DNA from: Gaiella sp.
GTDB taxonomy: Bacteria; Actinomycetota; Thermoleophilia; Gaiellales; Gaiellaceae
Length of the DNA stretch: 64,000 bases
Direction: 5' to 3'
Assembly (NCBI GenBank): GCA_027493885.1
Contig: JAOSJZ010000001.1
Span: 2,722,622-2,786,621 of the forward strand
How positions within the stretch are numbered: position 1 is the first letter of the stretch; every line of letters starts with the position of its first letter. The notes below the pieces were generated by a model. It was not told the DNA's origin. It worked only from the letters and a program-made list of their open reading frames with translations, and ran no database searches. Position numbers and translations under genes: made by a program. Below, piece after piece: positions 6,997-15,355 of the stretch.

Positions 6997-8160
6997 TCAG
7001 GTGATCGCCTGAACGTCGTCGAGCGGAAGGAGCGCGTCCGCCCACCACTCCGGGGGCGGGGGCTGGACGGGCGTGTACTCGACGCGCTGCTCCCCCGCGA
7101 TCGGCGGCAGCTGGTCGATCACCTGCGCCTGGCGCGCGACGACGGCCTCCCTGGTCACGTTGAACACGGTGAGGTCCTGGGTCTGCACGACCGGCCCGTC
7201 GTAGACAGCGCGGAGCTCGGCGAAGATCAGTTGGATGGTCTCGGGCGAGAGGAAGGTGTGGATGAGGCCGGCCATGCGCGGACGGACGAGCCCGAACACC
7301 TTGCCCGCGGCCGGCGGCGACGTGTGGGCGGCGTTGAGTGCGATCGTCGCACGCTCGATCGAGAGCCCGGTCGCGGCTGCGAGCGCGGCAGCCGGTGGGA
7401 AGCACTCGTGGATGAGCAGGTCGACGCCGCCCTCGCAGGCGTGGACGAGCGGCCAACCTGCCCGCGTGTCGCCCGAGTGGACGAACGTGAGCCCGGCGAA
7501 GTCGAAGCGGTAGCCGACGGCGCCGCTCGCCGCGTGGATCACCGGGAACGAGGTCACGGTGACGTCGTTCGCCTCGTAGACGACCTGCGTCTGCATGAAG
7601 TCGAACTCGGTCACCGCCATCTCGAGGCTGTCCGGGTTGATCGGGCCGCGGCTGCCCTCGGTGTCCCAGGCGAGCGCTTCCTGGATCGACTCGACGAAGT
7701 GCCGGGTGCCTAGCCGCGGCTCGGTTCCGCTCGGGCCCCAGACGGCGACCGGCCGGTCTGCCCGCCCGACCTTCGAGTAGCTGCCCGAGAGCGTGATCAG
7801 GTCAGCCGTGTGGTCGGCGTGCAGGTGGGTGAGGAACACCTTGTCGAGCTTGTTGACCGGAAGCTTCAGGCTGGCGTAGTTTGCGAGCGAGCCGCTGCCG
7901 AGGTCGAGGACGAAGAGGTCGCGCTCGGCGTTGCCGATCTCGACGAGCACGCTCGCGGAGGACTGGGCGCGCGTCACGAAGGGATTGCCGCTTCCGAGCA
8001 CGGTCACCCGGAGCTCCCCGTCCTCGAGCTCCTCCTCGCCCGGGACGAACATCTCGGCGTACTCGCGTCGCGGCGTCCCGACGACGGGTGTCGTGGTGAT
8101 CGCCCTCGTTCCGCCGGCATACGTCGGCGCTGGCAGCGACGTGCGATCCGTGGTGGTCAT
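6997..8160 (-). CDS. MBL-fold metallo-hydrolase, GntH-like
   Basis: 387 residues from ATG 8160 (AAGGGAGC upstream). The N-terminal REYAEMFVPGEEEL block and the later AWDT, EFDF and VVYEANDVTVTSFP blocks match a distinct MBL family that includes the hydrolase GntH of guanitoxin biosynthesis. Metal site: THLHADH (His112, His114, Asp116, His117), a GDT (FVHSGDTRAG) and IHECF. The protein is about the usual length for this family. Actual substrate is unknown here; no other guanitoxin-type gene is in the window, so it is better read as a family member than as evidence of that pathway. It ends two bases before the integrase remnant. Cytoplasmic, no signal peptide. Confidence 0.8.
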   Translation of the reverse strand: MTTTDRTSLPAPTYAGGTRAITTTPVVGTPRREYAEMFVPGEEELEDGELRVTVLGSGNPFVTRAQSSASVLVEIGNAERDLFVLDLGSGSLANYASLKLPVNKLDKVFLTHLHADHTADLITLSGSYSKVGRADRPVAVWGPSGTEPRLGTRHFVESIQEALAWDTEGSRGPINPDSLEMAVTEFDFMQTQVVYEANDVTVTSFPVIHAASGAVGYRFDFAGLTFVHSGDTRAGWPLVHACEGGVDLLIHECFPPAAALAAATGLSIERATIALNAAHTSPPAAGKVFGLVRPRMAGLIHTFLSPETIQLIFAELRAVYDGPVVQTQDLTVFNVTREAVVARQAQVIDQLPPIAGEQRVEYTPVQPPPPEWWADALLPLDDVQAIT

Positions 8161-8369
8161 CGCGGGCTCCCTTCCCTCTCCGTTGGTGCGCTCGACACGA
8201 TCGTCGATCGCGCCGTCGCCGACGGGCGCTGTCCAAGACTTGTCGGGCGTCGGGCAGCCCGGCATCGGTGGTGGCCACGGGGCGGGGTACGGCTTTTCCG
8301 CAGCCGGCGCGTGGCATGCGTGCGCGCGATCCGCCGGGCCCGCCTCTACCGGGAGGCAGCCCGACCCCG

Positions 8370-8388
8370 ATGGTAATATCGTTACCAT
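8370..8388. promoter_or_regulatory. palindromic operator over the vapB start
   Basis: ATGGTAA-TATCG-TTACCAT is a perfect 7-bp inverted repeat that ends in the vapB start codon. AbrB/MazE-type antitoxins bind such palindromes to repress their own operon; the AT-rich centre may also be part of the -10 element. Confidence 0.65.
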
Positions 8389-8632
8389 GAAGACTGCCAT
8401 CGATCGCCTCGGCCGGGTCGTCGTGCCGAAGCCGATCCGCGACAAGCTCGGGCTTCTCGGCGGTGAGGCGCTCGAGGTCGAGGAACGGGACGGGGTGATC
8501 GAGCTTCGGCCCGCCGTCACCGAGGTGCGCACGATCGACACCCCGGAGGGCCCGGTCGCGCGGCCTCTCGAGAAGCTTCCGCCGCTGACGGACGAGCACG
8601 TGCGGGACACGCTCGAGCAGGTGCGCCGCTGA
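8387..8632 (+). CDS. vapB: VapB/MazE-type antitoxin, AbrB domain
   Basis: 81 residues. Residues 3-48 are a SpoVT/AbrB swapped-hairpin DNA-binding domain (AIDRLGRVVVPKPIRDKLGL) followed by an acidic tail (EKLPPLTDEHVRDTLEQVRR) of the kind that wraps the toxin. Stop and next start share bases (CTGA), tying its production to the toxin. A 7-bp palindrome overlaps the start codon and is the likely autoregulatory operator. Confidence 0.88.
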   Translation: MKTAIDRLGRVVVPKPIRDKLGLLGGEALEVEERDGVIELRPAVTEVRTIDTPEGPVARPLEKLPPLTDEHVRDTLEQVRR

Positions 8633-9033
8633 ACGCGGTCGACACGAGCGTCGCGGTCGCGGCGCTCGTGTCGTGGCACGTCGCGCACGACGTCTCGCGC
8701 GCGGCGGCCGCCGGGACGGTGATCCCGGCCCACGCCCGCCTCGAGACCTACTCCGTCCTGACGCGGATGCCGCCTCCGCACAGGCTCGGGCCGGCGGTCG
8801 TCGCCGACCTGCTCGAGCGCTGGTTTCCGGCTGCGCGCACCCTCGTGCCCTCCGACGGGCTCGCTCGCGACATCGTGCGACGGTGCTGCGAGGCAGGGAT
8901 CGGCGGCGGCGCGGTCTACGACGCCCTCGTCGGGCTCACGGCCGCCGAGAGGGGAGCCGTGCTGGTCAGCCGCGACGTCCGCGCGGCACGGACCTACCGC
9001 CGTCTCGGGCTCGAAGTGGACAGCTTGCCCTGA
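8629..9033 (+). CDS. vapC: VapC-type toxin, PIN-domain ribonuclease
   Basis: 134 residues. The PIN fold opens with NAVDTSVAVAALV, whose Asp5 is the first catalytic acidic residue; later acidic residues are in RLETYSVL, VYDALVGL and SRDVRAARTY, the normal PIN set. To include Asp5 the gene must start at the CTG at 8629, which overlaps the antitoxin stop; a GTG at 8668 would cut off the first catalytic residue. So an unusual CTG start, or initiation by coupling, is the best reading. Family knowledge: VapC enzymes cut tRNA or rRNA and are neutralised by VapB. Confidence 0.85.
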   Translation: MNAVDTSVAVAALVSWHVAHDVSRAAAAGTVIPAHARLETYSVLTRMPPPHRLGPAVVADLLERWFPAARTLVPSDGLARDIVRRCCEAGIGGGAVYDALVGLTAAERGAVLVSRDVRAARTYRRLGLEVDSLP

Positions 9034-9066
9034 GCCGCCCACCACCGTGCCCGCCCGGCCGGCCCG

Positions 9067-9297
9067 TCAGCCCGTGAGCGCAGCGTCTCGACCCTCGCCG
9101 GTGGAGGCGGCACCGCGAGCGGCGCTCAGAAGCCTGGCCCCGAGGCCGAGCACCGCGACGACCGCGCCGGCGCCGACCGCCAGCTCGGCGCCCTGGTCGG
9201 CCGTCGGCTTGACGGCCATCGCGTAGACGACGGCGGTGAGCACCGCGAGGTCGATCCAGAGCGTGCCGTACCCGAAGCCGCCCTGGTGGACGAGCAC
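9067..9297 (-). CDS. possible small membrane protein
   Basis: 76 residues from GTG 9297, with two hydrophobic segments (YGTLWIDLAVLTAVVYAMAV and LAVGAGAVVAVLGLGARLL). No recognisable family and no clear ribosome site. It starts just after a strong terminator hairpin of the methyltransferase gene, so it would need its own promoter. Could be a chance frame; kept because of the paired membrane segments. Confidence 0.35.
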   Translation of the reverse strand: MLVHQGGFGYGTLWIDLAVLTAVVYAMAVKPTADQGAELAVGAGAVVAVLGLGARLLSAARGAASTGEGRDAALTG

Positions 9298-9309
9298 GAG
9301 CCCGGAAGC

Positions 9310-9344
9310 GACGGCCCGGGGCGAATGCGCGCCCCGGGGCCGTC
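9310..9344 (-). terminator. strong hairpin after the methyltransferase gene
   Basis: GACGGCCCGGGGCG and CGCCCCGGGGCCGTC form a stem of about 14 bp with one bulged base and a short loop, 15 bases beyond the methyltransferase stop. Confidence 0.65.
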
Positions 9345-9358
9345 CTCGGTCGGGCGGG

Positions 9359-10150
9359 CTACGAAGCGGCCGGCCTGTAGGCCTTGACGGTCGTCCCGCG
9401 AGCGCCGTACTTCTGCGCCTTGCGGCGCGTATCCTCGAACGCCGAGCGCGCATACGTGTCGACGAGCAAGCCGGTCTCGATCCGCTCGAAGCCGTGCCGT
9501 TCCAGGAGCTTCCCGTACGCTGCCTCCAGCAGCGCCCCGGCAATTCACCCGGTCCAGAGATCGATGTTGCGCCTGCCCTCGGCGCTGACCGGGTTCTGGA
9601 TCGTCACGTCCGCGACCTGGATGCGGCCGCCCGGGGTCAGCACGCGGTGGAGCTCCGAGAAGACGACGTCCTTGTCGGGGATCAGGTCGATCACGCCGTT
9701 CGAGATCACGACGTCGAAGCTCGCGTCCTCGAACGGCAGCCGCTCCGCCTCTCCCTCGAGGAACTCGACGTTCGCGACGCCGAGCTCGGCCGCCGCCCCA
9801 CGGGCTTTCGCGACCATCTCGGGGGTCATGTCGATCCCGGTCACGCGGCCGCCGTCGCCGACCATCTGCGCCGCGACGAGCGAGTCGGTCCCGGCGCCGG
9901 AGCCGAGGTCGAGCACCCGCTCGCCCGGCTCGAGACGGCCGAGCGAGAACGGATTGGCGACACCGGCGAACGACTCGACTGCGGACTCGGGCACCCGCGC
10001 CAGCTCCTCCGGGTAGTCGAGATCCTCCGCCCACGCGCGCCCGGTCGGAAAGACGAACTCCGCGTGCGGCTCGGACGAGACGCTCGCGTACGTCTTCTTG
10101 ATCTCGTGCTTGAGGACGCCCACGTCGATCCCGATCTCCTCGACGCTCAC
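9359..10150 (-). CDS. SAM-dependent methyltransferase, ArsM-like, candidate selenoprotein (in-frame TGA)
   Basis: From GTG 10150 the frame encodes a class I methyltransferase: RVLDLGSGAGTDSLVAAQMV (SAM motif I), GIDMTPEM (acidic loop), EGEAERLPFEDASFDVVISN, and GGRIQVADV. At codon 202 (9547-9545) is a TGA inside NIDLWTG-TGA-IAGALLEA. The same frame then runs on for 61 residues of credible protein (YGKLLERHGFERIETGLLVD, TYARSAFEDTRRK) to a TAG at 9361. In arsenite methyltransferase relatives this place is a conserved Cys (DLWxGC-IAGAL), so TGA replaces exactly the reactive Cys codon. A hairpin lies in the SECIS position (see 9518-9534). The N-terminal Cys pair of true ArsM is absent. Alternative readings: TGC-to-TGA mutation or error giving a truncated protein. 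Confidence 0.7.
9518..9534 (-). promoter_or_regulatory. SECIS-like hairpin after the in-frame TGA
   Basis: On the coding (minus) strand CGCTGC-TGGAG-GCAGCG forms a perfect 6-bp stem with a 5-base loop; the stem begins 10 bases after the TGA and the loop 16 bases after. Bacterial SECIS elements sit directly after the UGA with the loop roughly 16-37 bases away and a G in the first two loop bases; both conditions hold. Confidence 0.5.
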
Positions 10151-10393
10151 GGGCGCACCTCGGGGTCGTCTCGACCGCGGCGCCCACCGTCCGAAGCGGC
10201 GGCTCCATTCGGGGGTCGTCCCGGATCGTCGTGGCTGCCATCTGGTACCTCCCTCGAGCGAGCACGGTGCGTGCGGAGAAGGAAGAGCGGACCGAGTCGT
10301 GAGTATTGCCCGAATGAGCAGATGCACACAAGTCCGTGCTCCGTGACGGTCGCCGCCGTCCCGTCGCTGCGCCGCCGGCTGTGGCGCTGGTCG

Positions 10394-11683
10394 TCACGGC
10401 AACGTCGTGGCGTCCGCGACAGGGGCTCCGCCCGAGACCGGCCGCACGTGCCATCCGGTCGCGGCGACCGCGAGCCCGCTCGCGCCCGTGAGCACCGCGA
10501 CGATCGCGATCGCGGCCCCGCCCGAGGCGACGTCGGCTCCGATCCCGGCGATCAGCGCGCCCAGCACGAAGCCGAAGTCCCGCCAGAAGCGGTAGACCCC
10601 GACCACCCGCGCGCGGTCGCGCGGCTGGGTCGCGTCGGAGACGGCGGCGATCAGCGTGGGGTAGACCATCGCCGTCCCGACGCCGAGCAGGACGGCCGCT
10701 GCGAGAGACGGGGGAAAGCGCCCGTCTCCGAGCACGAGGAGGACGAGCGCGCCCGCCTGGACGAGCATCCCCGACGCGATCAGCGGCTTGCGTCCCGTGT
10801 GGTCGGAGAGCCACCCGGTCGCGAGCTGGCCGGCGGCCCAGACGAGCGGGTACACGGCGGCCACGATCGCGATCTCGTGGACTGTCGCCCCGCCGGCAGC
10901 GAGGTAGAGCGGGGCGAGGCCCCACGCGAGAGCGTCGTTCAGGTTGTTGACGAGCCCCGCCTGGTTGCAGGCGCGCAGGACGGGGTCGCGGAGCGTCGCG
11001 TGGGTGAAGGCCGCCCGAAGGCCGGCGTGCGCCGGCGACCGGTCGCCGTGCGCGGCCTGCTCCTCGGCCACGTGGGCGCCCGTGTCGCGCACTGCGACCA
11101 CGCTGACGAGCAAGCCGACCGTCGCGATCACGGCGGCCCCGACCCAGACGACGGTGCGCGGGGCATGGGTGGCGGCGAGCGCGCCGGTGACGAACGCGGC
11201 CGCGGCGACGCCCAGGTAGCCGGCGGCCTCGTTCAGCCCCAGGGCCAGCCCTCGCCGGCGCGGCCCGACGAGGTCGATCTTCATCACGACGGTCATCGAC
11301 CAGGCCAGTCCCTGGTTCACGCCGAGCAGCACGTTGGCCGCGACGACGTACCACCACGAGGGCGCGAGCCCGATCAGGAGCGGCACGGGGAGCGCGAACG
11401 CCCAGCCGAGCACGAGCAGCCGCTTGCGTCCGAGCCGCTCCGCGAGCTCCCCGGAAGCGAGGTTCGTGAGCGCCTTCGCCGCACCGAAGGCGACGACGAA
11501 GGCGAGGATCGCGGCCGTCGAGCGAAGCCTGAAGTCCTCCTCGCCGACGAGCGGGAGGACGCTCCGCTCCAGCCCGACCATGGCGCCGACGAGCGCGTTC
11601 AGCCCGACGAGGAGCGAGAACTGCCCCGCGTTGGCGCGCAGCCCGAGCCTGACCGCTGAGGCGCCCTTGTGTCGACTCAACAC
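10394..11683 (-). CDS. MFS transporter
   Basis: 429 residues from GTG 11683. Twelve hydrophobic segments are readable; the cytoplasmic loop between segments 2 and 3 reads GELAERLGRKRLLVLG, the MFS signature, with a second copy GWLSDHTGRKPLIASG in the C-terminal half. Substrate not predictable from sequence. It lies between an ArsR-rhodanese regulator and an ArsM-like methyltransferase, all on the same strand, so efflux of a metalloid or its methylated product is a reasonable inference. No cysteine-rich metal site seen. Alternative starts further upstream would add a basic, low-complexity leader. Confidence 0.85.
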   Translation of the reverse strand: MLSRHKGASAVRLGLRANAGQFSLLVGLNALVGAMVGLERSVLPLVGEEDFRLRSTAAILAFVVAFGAAKALTNLASGELAERLGRKRLLVLGWAFALPVPLLIGLAPSWWYVVAANVLLGVNQGLAWSMTVVMKIDLVGPRRRGLALGLNEAAGYLGVAAAAFVTGALAATHAPRTVVWVGAAVIATVGLLVSVVAVRDTGAHVAEEQAAHGDRSPAHAGLRAAFTHATLRDPVLRACNQAGLVNNLNDALAWGLAPLYLAAGGATVHEIAIVAAVYPLVWAAGQLATGWLSDHTGRKPLIASGMLVQAGALVLLVLGDGRFPPSLAAAVLLGVGTAMVYPTLIAAVSDATQPRDRARVVGVYRFWRDFGFVLGALIAGIGADVASGGAAIAIVAVLTGASGLAVAATGWHVRPVSGGAPVADATTLP

Positions 11684-11774
11684 AGAGCCTGTCCGCCGTC
11701 CGTCATGCGGGAGCGACCACGCGGCCCGCGCGGGTCGTCGTTCAGGAGCGGTCGGAGCAGCATCGGGTCTCCGC

Positions 11775-12440
11775 TCAGGTGACGGCCTCCACGGGCCAGC
11801 CCGCACGCCGCCACTCGGGGTAGCCGACGTCCAGGCGTCGGGCGTTCAGGCCGCGCGCCCGCAACATTCGGACGGCGTCGTCGGCGAAGACGCAGTAGGG
11901 GCCGCGGCAGTAGGCGACGATCGCGCGGCGCCGGGGCAGCCCGCCGGCGAGCTCGTCGAGCGCCGGGAGCGGGGCGGAGCGCGCCCCGGCGATGTGACCG
12001 GCGCGGAACTCGGGCTCGGGGCGGACGTCGAGCAGCACGACCTCTCCGCGGGCGAGCCGCTCCTCCAGCTCTTCGGCCGAGACGGCCTCCATCCCGCCGC
12101 GCTCGCCGAGGTACTCGTCTGCGAGGACGCCGACCTCTGCCACGCGGCGCGTCGCCACCGCGCGGACGGCCGCCCAGAGCTCGCCGACCCCGTCGTCGGC
12201 CAGGCGGTAGAAGACCCGGTTCCCCGCACGGCGCGACCGCACGAGCCCGGCCCGCGACAGCACCCGGAGGTGCTGCGACGTATTGGCGACGCTCTGGGCG
12301 ATCTCGGCCGCGAGCTCCTCGACCGAGCGCTCGCCCTGGTCGAGCACGTCGACGATCTCGGCGCGGCGGCCGCTCCCGAGCGCCTGGGCGACGGAGGCCA
12401 GGGCGTCGAAGAGGGCGGCCTTCGCGGTCGTGGAGGGCAT
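11775..12440 (-). CDS. ArsR-family regulator fused to a rhodanese domain
   Basis: 221 residues from ATG 12440 (a TTG one codon earlier is possible). Residues 1-95: winged HTH (ANTSQHLRVLSRAGLVRSRR then VFYRLAD). Residues ~105-220: rhodanese-like domain (LLDVRPEPEFRAGHIAGA, then AYCRGPYC with candidate active Cys178 and a second Cys183). Family knowledge: such ArsR-rhodanese fusions sense sulfane sulfur, metals or redox change through the rhodanese Cys; classic CxC metal-binding Cys in the HTH helix are missing here. It heads a leftward set with an MFS transporter and the ArsM-like methyltransferase. A near-palindrome sits directly before its start, so it probably represses itself. Confidence 0.88.
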   Translation of the reverse strand: MPSTTAKAALFDALASVAQALGSGRRAEIVDVLDQGERSVEELAAEIAQSVANTSQHLRVLSRAGLVRSRRAGNRVFYRLADDGVGELWAAVRAVATRRVAEVGVLADEYLGERGGMEAVSAEELEERLARGEVVLLDVRPEPEFRAGHIAGARSAPLPALDELAGGLPRRRAIVAYCRGPYCVFADDAVRMLRARGLNARRLDVGYPEWRRAGWPVEAVT

Positions 12441-12442
12441 CA

Positions 12443-12462
12443 ATACAAGATATCACTTGAAT
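12443..12462. promoter_or_regulatory. ArsR-type operator candidate
   Basis: ATACAAG-ATATCA-CTTGAAT: 7-base arms with one mismatched pair around an AT-rich 6-base spacer, ending 3 bases before the regulator's start codon. Size and AT-rich centre fit ArsR/SmtB operators. Confidence 0.55.
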
Positions 12463-12575
12463 AGTTGATCAGCGAAGGGGCTCTTCCGGAAGCGCACGTG
12501 CGGCGTGATCCGGATGCCTCCACGCCGTGGGCGACGGAGGCTCTCGCTCTCCGTGCGCTCGAGCGCCCTCCTGAC

Positions 12576-12604
12576 TTGCGGTTGATACCCCTGCGGGGTA
12601 TAAT
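12576..12604 (+). promoter_or_regulatory. copper operon promoter with CsoR-type operator
   Basis: A -35-like TTGCGG (12576-12581), exactly 17 bases, then a perfect -10 TATAAT (12599-12604). Between and overlapping it is ATACCCC-TGC-GGGGTAT (12585-12601), a GC-core palindrome of the CsoR operator type. The copZ ATG is 7 bases after the -10, so the transcript is probably leaderless. Confidence 0.8.
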
Positions 12605-12610
12605 CGAAGC

Positions 12611-12826
12611 ATGGAGAGACACGAGAAGGACACATTGCTCTACCTCGTCCCCGGAATGCACTGCGGCCACTGCGTCGCCGCGGTGACGGAGGAGGTCTCG
12701 GCCGTGCCCGGCGTCGAGTCGGTGACGGTCGACCTGGAGGCGAAGCGCGTCGAGGCGACCGGCACCGCCCTCGACGACGCCGCCATTCGCGCGGCGATCG
12801 AGGAAGCGGGGTACGAGGCGGCCTGA
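12611..12826 (+). CDS. copZ: copper chaperone, HMA domain
   Basis: 71 residues, one heavy-metal-associated ferredoxin-like fold. The metal loop is GMHCGHC (about residues 15-21), with a His in place of the usual Thr, as in several CopZ proteins. It would hand Cu(I) to the ATPase encoded next; the stop and next start overlap (TGATG). First gene of a three-gene copper operon under a CsoR-like operator. The very short distance to the -10 suggests a leaderless mRNA. Confidence 0.9.
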   Translation: MERHEKDTLLYLVPGMHCGHCVAAVTEEVSAVPGVESVTVDLEAKRVEATGTALDDAAIRAAIEEAGYEAA

Positions 12827-15006
12827 TGTCCGTCGCGGTCCCCGAGAGGCAGAGGCTCAGGCTCGACGTCGAGGGCATGACGTGCGCCTCCTGCGCGGCC
12901 CGCATCGAGCGCAAGCTGAACAAGCTCGACGGCGTCGAGGCGACGGTCAACTACGCGACCGAGGAGGCGGCGGTCTCGTTCGACCCGTCGGCCGTCTCGG
13001 TCGACGACCTGATCGCGACCGTCGAGGCGATCGGCTACCACGCCGCGCTCCCGAGCGACGTCGCGGATGCGCCGGACGCCGCCCGCGCGGTGCGGACGAG
13101 GCTCGCGGTCGCGGCCGTTCTCACCGCGCCGCTCGTCGCCTTCACGATGGTGACGCCGCTTCGGTTCGACGGCTGGGAATGGCTCGCGCTCGCGCTCGCG
13201 ACACCGGTCGTCTTCTGGGCCGGTGCGGGGTTCCACCGCGCGACGCTCCTGAACGCGCGCCACGGCGCCGCGACGATGGACACGCTGATCTCGGTCGGCA
13301 CGCTCGCCGCGTGGACGTGGTCGACGGTCGTGCTCGTCGGTGGGATCGACGCGCACACGTACTTCGAGGTCGCCGCCGTGATCACGACGCTGATCCTGCT
13401 CGGCCGCTGGCTCGAGCTCCGCGCGCGCGGCCGCTCGAGCGAGGCGATCCGGGCGCTGCTCGAGCTCGGGGCGAAGGAGGCGCGGGCGCTGCGCGACGGC
13501 GAGGAGGTGCTCGTGCCGGTCGCACAGCTCGCCGTCGGCGACCTGTTCGTCGTGCGGCCGGGCGAGAAGATCGCGACGGACGGAGTCGTCGTCGAGGGCC
13601 TATCGGCGGTCGACCAGTCGATGCTGACGGGAGAGCCGGTGCCGGTCGAGGTCGGCCCGAGCGCCGAGGTGGCCGGCGCGACGATCAACGCCTCGGGGCG
13701 GCTCGTCGTCCGCGCGACGAAGGTCGGCGCCGACACGGCGCTCGCGCAGATCGCCCGGCTCGTGGCCGAGGCGCAGGCGGGCAAGGCGCCGATCCAGCGG
13801 CTCGTCGACCGCGTCTCGGCCGTGTTCGTGCCGGTCGTGATCGGGCTCGCCCTCGCGACGCTCGCGGGCTGGCTCCTCGCCACCGGCGACGTCTCCGCCG
13901 CGTTCACCGCCGCCGTCGCGGTGCTGATCATCGCCTGCCCGTGCGCGCTCGGGCTTGCGACGCCGACGGCGCTGATGGTCGGCACCGGGCGCGGCGCGCA
14001 GCTCGGGATCCTGATCAAGGGGCCCGAGGTGCTCGAGCAGACGCGGCTGATCACGACCATCGTGCTCGACAAGACCGGCACCGTGACCGAGGGGCGCATG
14101 TGGGTCGAGGACGTCGTCCCGGCCGTCGGGGTCGAGCATGACGAGCTGCTGCGCCTCGCCGGGGCAGCCGAGGCGGCCAGCGAGCACCCGATCGCGCAGG
14201 CGATCGCGGCGCATGCGCGGGAGGCGGTGGGGCAGCTGCCCACCGTCGAGAGCTTCGCGAGCCGCGCCGGGCTCGGCGTCGAGGCCGTCGTCGAGAGCCG
14301 TGCGGTCGTCGTCGGCCGGCCGGCGATGCTCGCCGAGTGGGCGATCGAGCTCGACGCACGCCTCGCCGAGCGATTTGCCGCGGAGGAGTCACGCGGGCGG
14401 ACGGTCGTTGCCGTCGCGGTCGACGGGAAGCCCGCCGGCCTGTTCGTCGTCGCCGACCGGCTCAAGCCGACGTCCGCGGCAGCGGTCGCCGAGCTCCGCC
14501 GGCTCGGGCTCGAGCCGGTCCTGCTGACGGGCGACAACGAGCGCACGGCGCAAACGGTCGCCGGCGAGGTCGGGATCGATCGCGTCCGCGCGAACGTGCT
14601 CCCGGGCGACAAGAGCTCGGAGGTGCAGGCCATGCAGGACGCGGGTGAGGTCGTCGCGATGGTCGGCGACGGTGTCAACGACGCGCCGGCGCTCGCGCAG
14701 GCCGACCTCGGCCTCGCGATCGGGACGGGCACCGACGTCGCGATCGAGGCGAGCGACCTGACGCTCGTCTCCGGCGACCTGCGCGCCGCCGCCGACGCGA
14801 TCCGCCTCTCGCGGCGCACGCTCGGGACGATCAAGGGAAACCTCTTCTGGGCCTTCGCCTACAACGTCGCCGCGATCCCGCTCGCGATCGCCGGCCTGCT
14901 CGACCCGATGATCGCCGCGGCGGCGATGGCGTTCTCGAGCGTCTTCGTGGTGACGAACAGCCTCCGCCTGCGGCGGTTCCGCTCGATCCGGGAGGTCACC
15001 ACCTGA
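12826..15006 (+). CDS. copA: Cu(I)-exporting P1B-type ATPase
   Basis: 726 residues. One N-terminal HMA domain with GMTCASC (Cys20, Cys23); eight expected membrane helices; the transport motif CPC at residues 371-373 ([13 protein letters not shown]); actuator TGEPVPVEV; phosphorylated Asp415 in DKTGTVTEG; nucleotide-domain SEHPIAQAI; hinge [15 protein letters not shown] with TGE and HP motifs is the Cu(I)/Ag(I) class. Length is normal. Overlaps copZ and csoR by one or a few bases at both ends, so all three are made together. Confidence 0.95.
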   Translation: MSVAVPERQRLRLDVEGMTCASCAARIERKLNKLDGVEATVNYATEEAAVSFDPSAVSVDDLIATVEAIGYHAALPSDVADAPDAARAVRTRLAVAAVLTAPLVAFTMVTPLRFDGWEWLALALATPVVFWAGAGFHRATLLNARHGAATMDTLISVGTLAAWTWSTVVLVGGIDAHTYFEVAAVITTLILLGRWLELRARGRSSEAIRALLELGAKEARALRDGEEVLVPVAQLAVGDLFVVRPGEKIATDGVVVEGLSAVDQSMLTGEPVPVEVGPSAEVAGATINASGRLVVRATKVGADTALAQIARLVAEAQAGKAPIQRLVDRVSAVFVPVVIGLALATLAGWLLATGDVSAAFTAAVAVLIIACPCALGLATPTALMVGTGRGAQLGILIKGPEVLEQTRLITTIVLDKTGTVTEGRMWVEDVVPAVGVEHDELLRLAGAAEAASEHPIAQAIAAHAREAVGQLPTVESFASRAGLGVEAVVESRAVVVGRPAMLAEWAIELDARLAERFAAEESRGRTVVAVAVDGKPAGLFVVADRLKPTSAAAVAELRRLGLEPVLLTGDNERTAQTVAGEVGIDRVRANVLPGDKSSEVQAMQDAGEVVAMVGDGVNDAPALAQADLGLAIGTGTDVAIEASDLTLVSGDLRAAADAIRLSRRTLGTIKGNLFWAFAYNVAAIPLAIAGLLDPMIAAAAMAFSSVFVVTNSLRLRRFRSIREVTT

Positions 15007-15293
15007 TGCACGGCTACGCGAAGGACAAGGACGCGCTCGTGAAGCGGCTGCACCGGATCGAAGGCCAGGTGCGCGGCGTCGAGAAGATGATCGAGGAGGA
15101 CCGCTACTGCATCGACGTCCTGACGCAGATCGCCGCGGTCAAGACCGCGCTCGAGGGTGTCGCGGCGAAGGTGCTCGAAGGCCACGTCACGCACTGCGTG
15201 GCCGAGGCGCTGGCTTCGGGCGACCCCGAGGTGGCGGGGGAGAAGAGCGAGGAGCTGCTCGCCGCGGTGCAGCGGTTCTCGCGGACGCGGTAG
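15006..15293 (+). CDS. csoR: copper-sensing repressor CsoR
   Basis: 95 residues, all-helical DUF156 family. The Cu(I) ligands are visible: Cys in DRYCIDVL, His and Cys in EGHVTHCVAEAL. The first helix (LVKRLHRIEGQVRGVEKMIE) is the family signature. Family knowledge: copper binding releases it from a palindromic operator; the ACCCC-GGGGT palindrome before copZ is the evident target, making this an autoregulated copper-export operon. Confidence 0.93.
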   Translation: MHGYAKDKDALVKRLHRIEGQVRGVEKMIEEDRYCIDVLTQIAAVKTALEGVAAKVLEGHVTHCVAEALASGDPEVAGEKSEELLAAVQRFSRTR

Positions 15294-15311
15294 CGAGGGA
15301 GCCGCGCCTGT

Positions 15312-15334
15312 GTGTCCGACTGAAGTCGGACACC
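15312..15334. repeat. intergenic palindrome, family A copy 1
   Basis: TGTCCGACT-GA-AGTCGGACA, a perfect 9-bp inverted repeat between csoR and the convergent gene at 15356; also placed as a bidirectional terminator. Further copies at 28274, 47030 and 47081. Confidence 0.75.
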
Positions 15335-15355
15335 GGAGGCGGACACCGGAGGCCT

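Noticed and set aside
6997..8160. A guanitoxin-type biosynthetic cluster
   Set aside because: Only one MBL protein resembles GntH; no other pathway genes lie in the window.
7931..8386. Extension of the VapB frame upstream by 150 codons
   Set aside because: Runs antisense through the MBL hydrolase start; the AbrB motif begins right at ATG 8387 with a palindromic operator.
9545..9547. Simple premature stop or frameshift in the methyltransferase
   Set aside because: Not fully excluded, but the frame is the same before and after the TGA, the codon falls on the conserved Cys and a SECIS-like hairpin follows, so selenocysteine is the better working reading.
9236..11659. 807-residue open frame on the plus strand
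   Set aside because: It is antisense to the methyltransferase and MFS genes; composition is Arg/Ala/Gly/Asp-rich with no domain, as expected from high-GC shadow frames.
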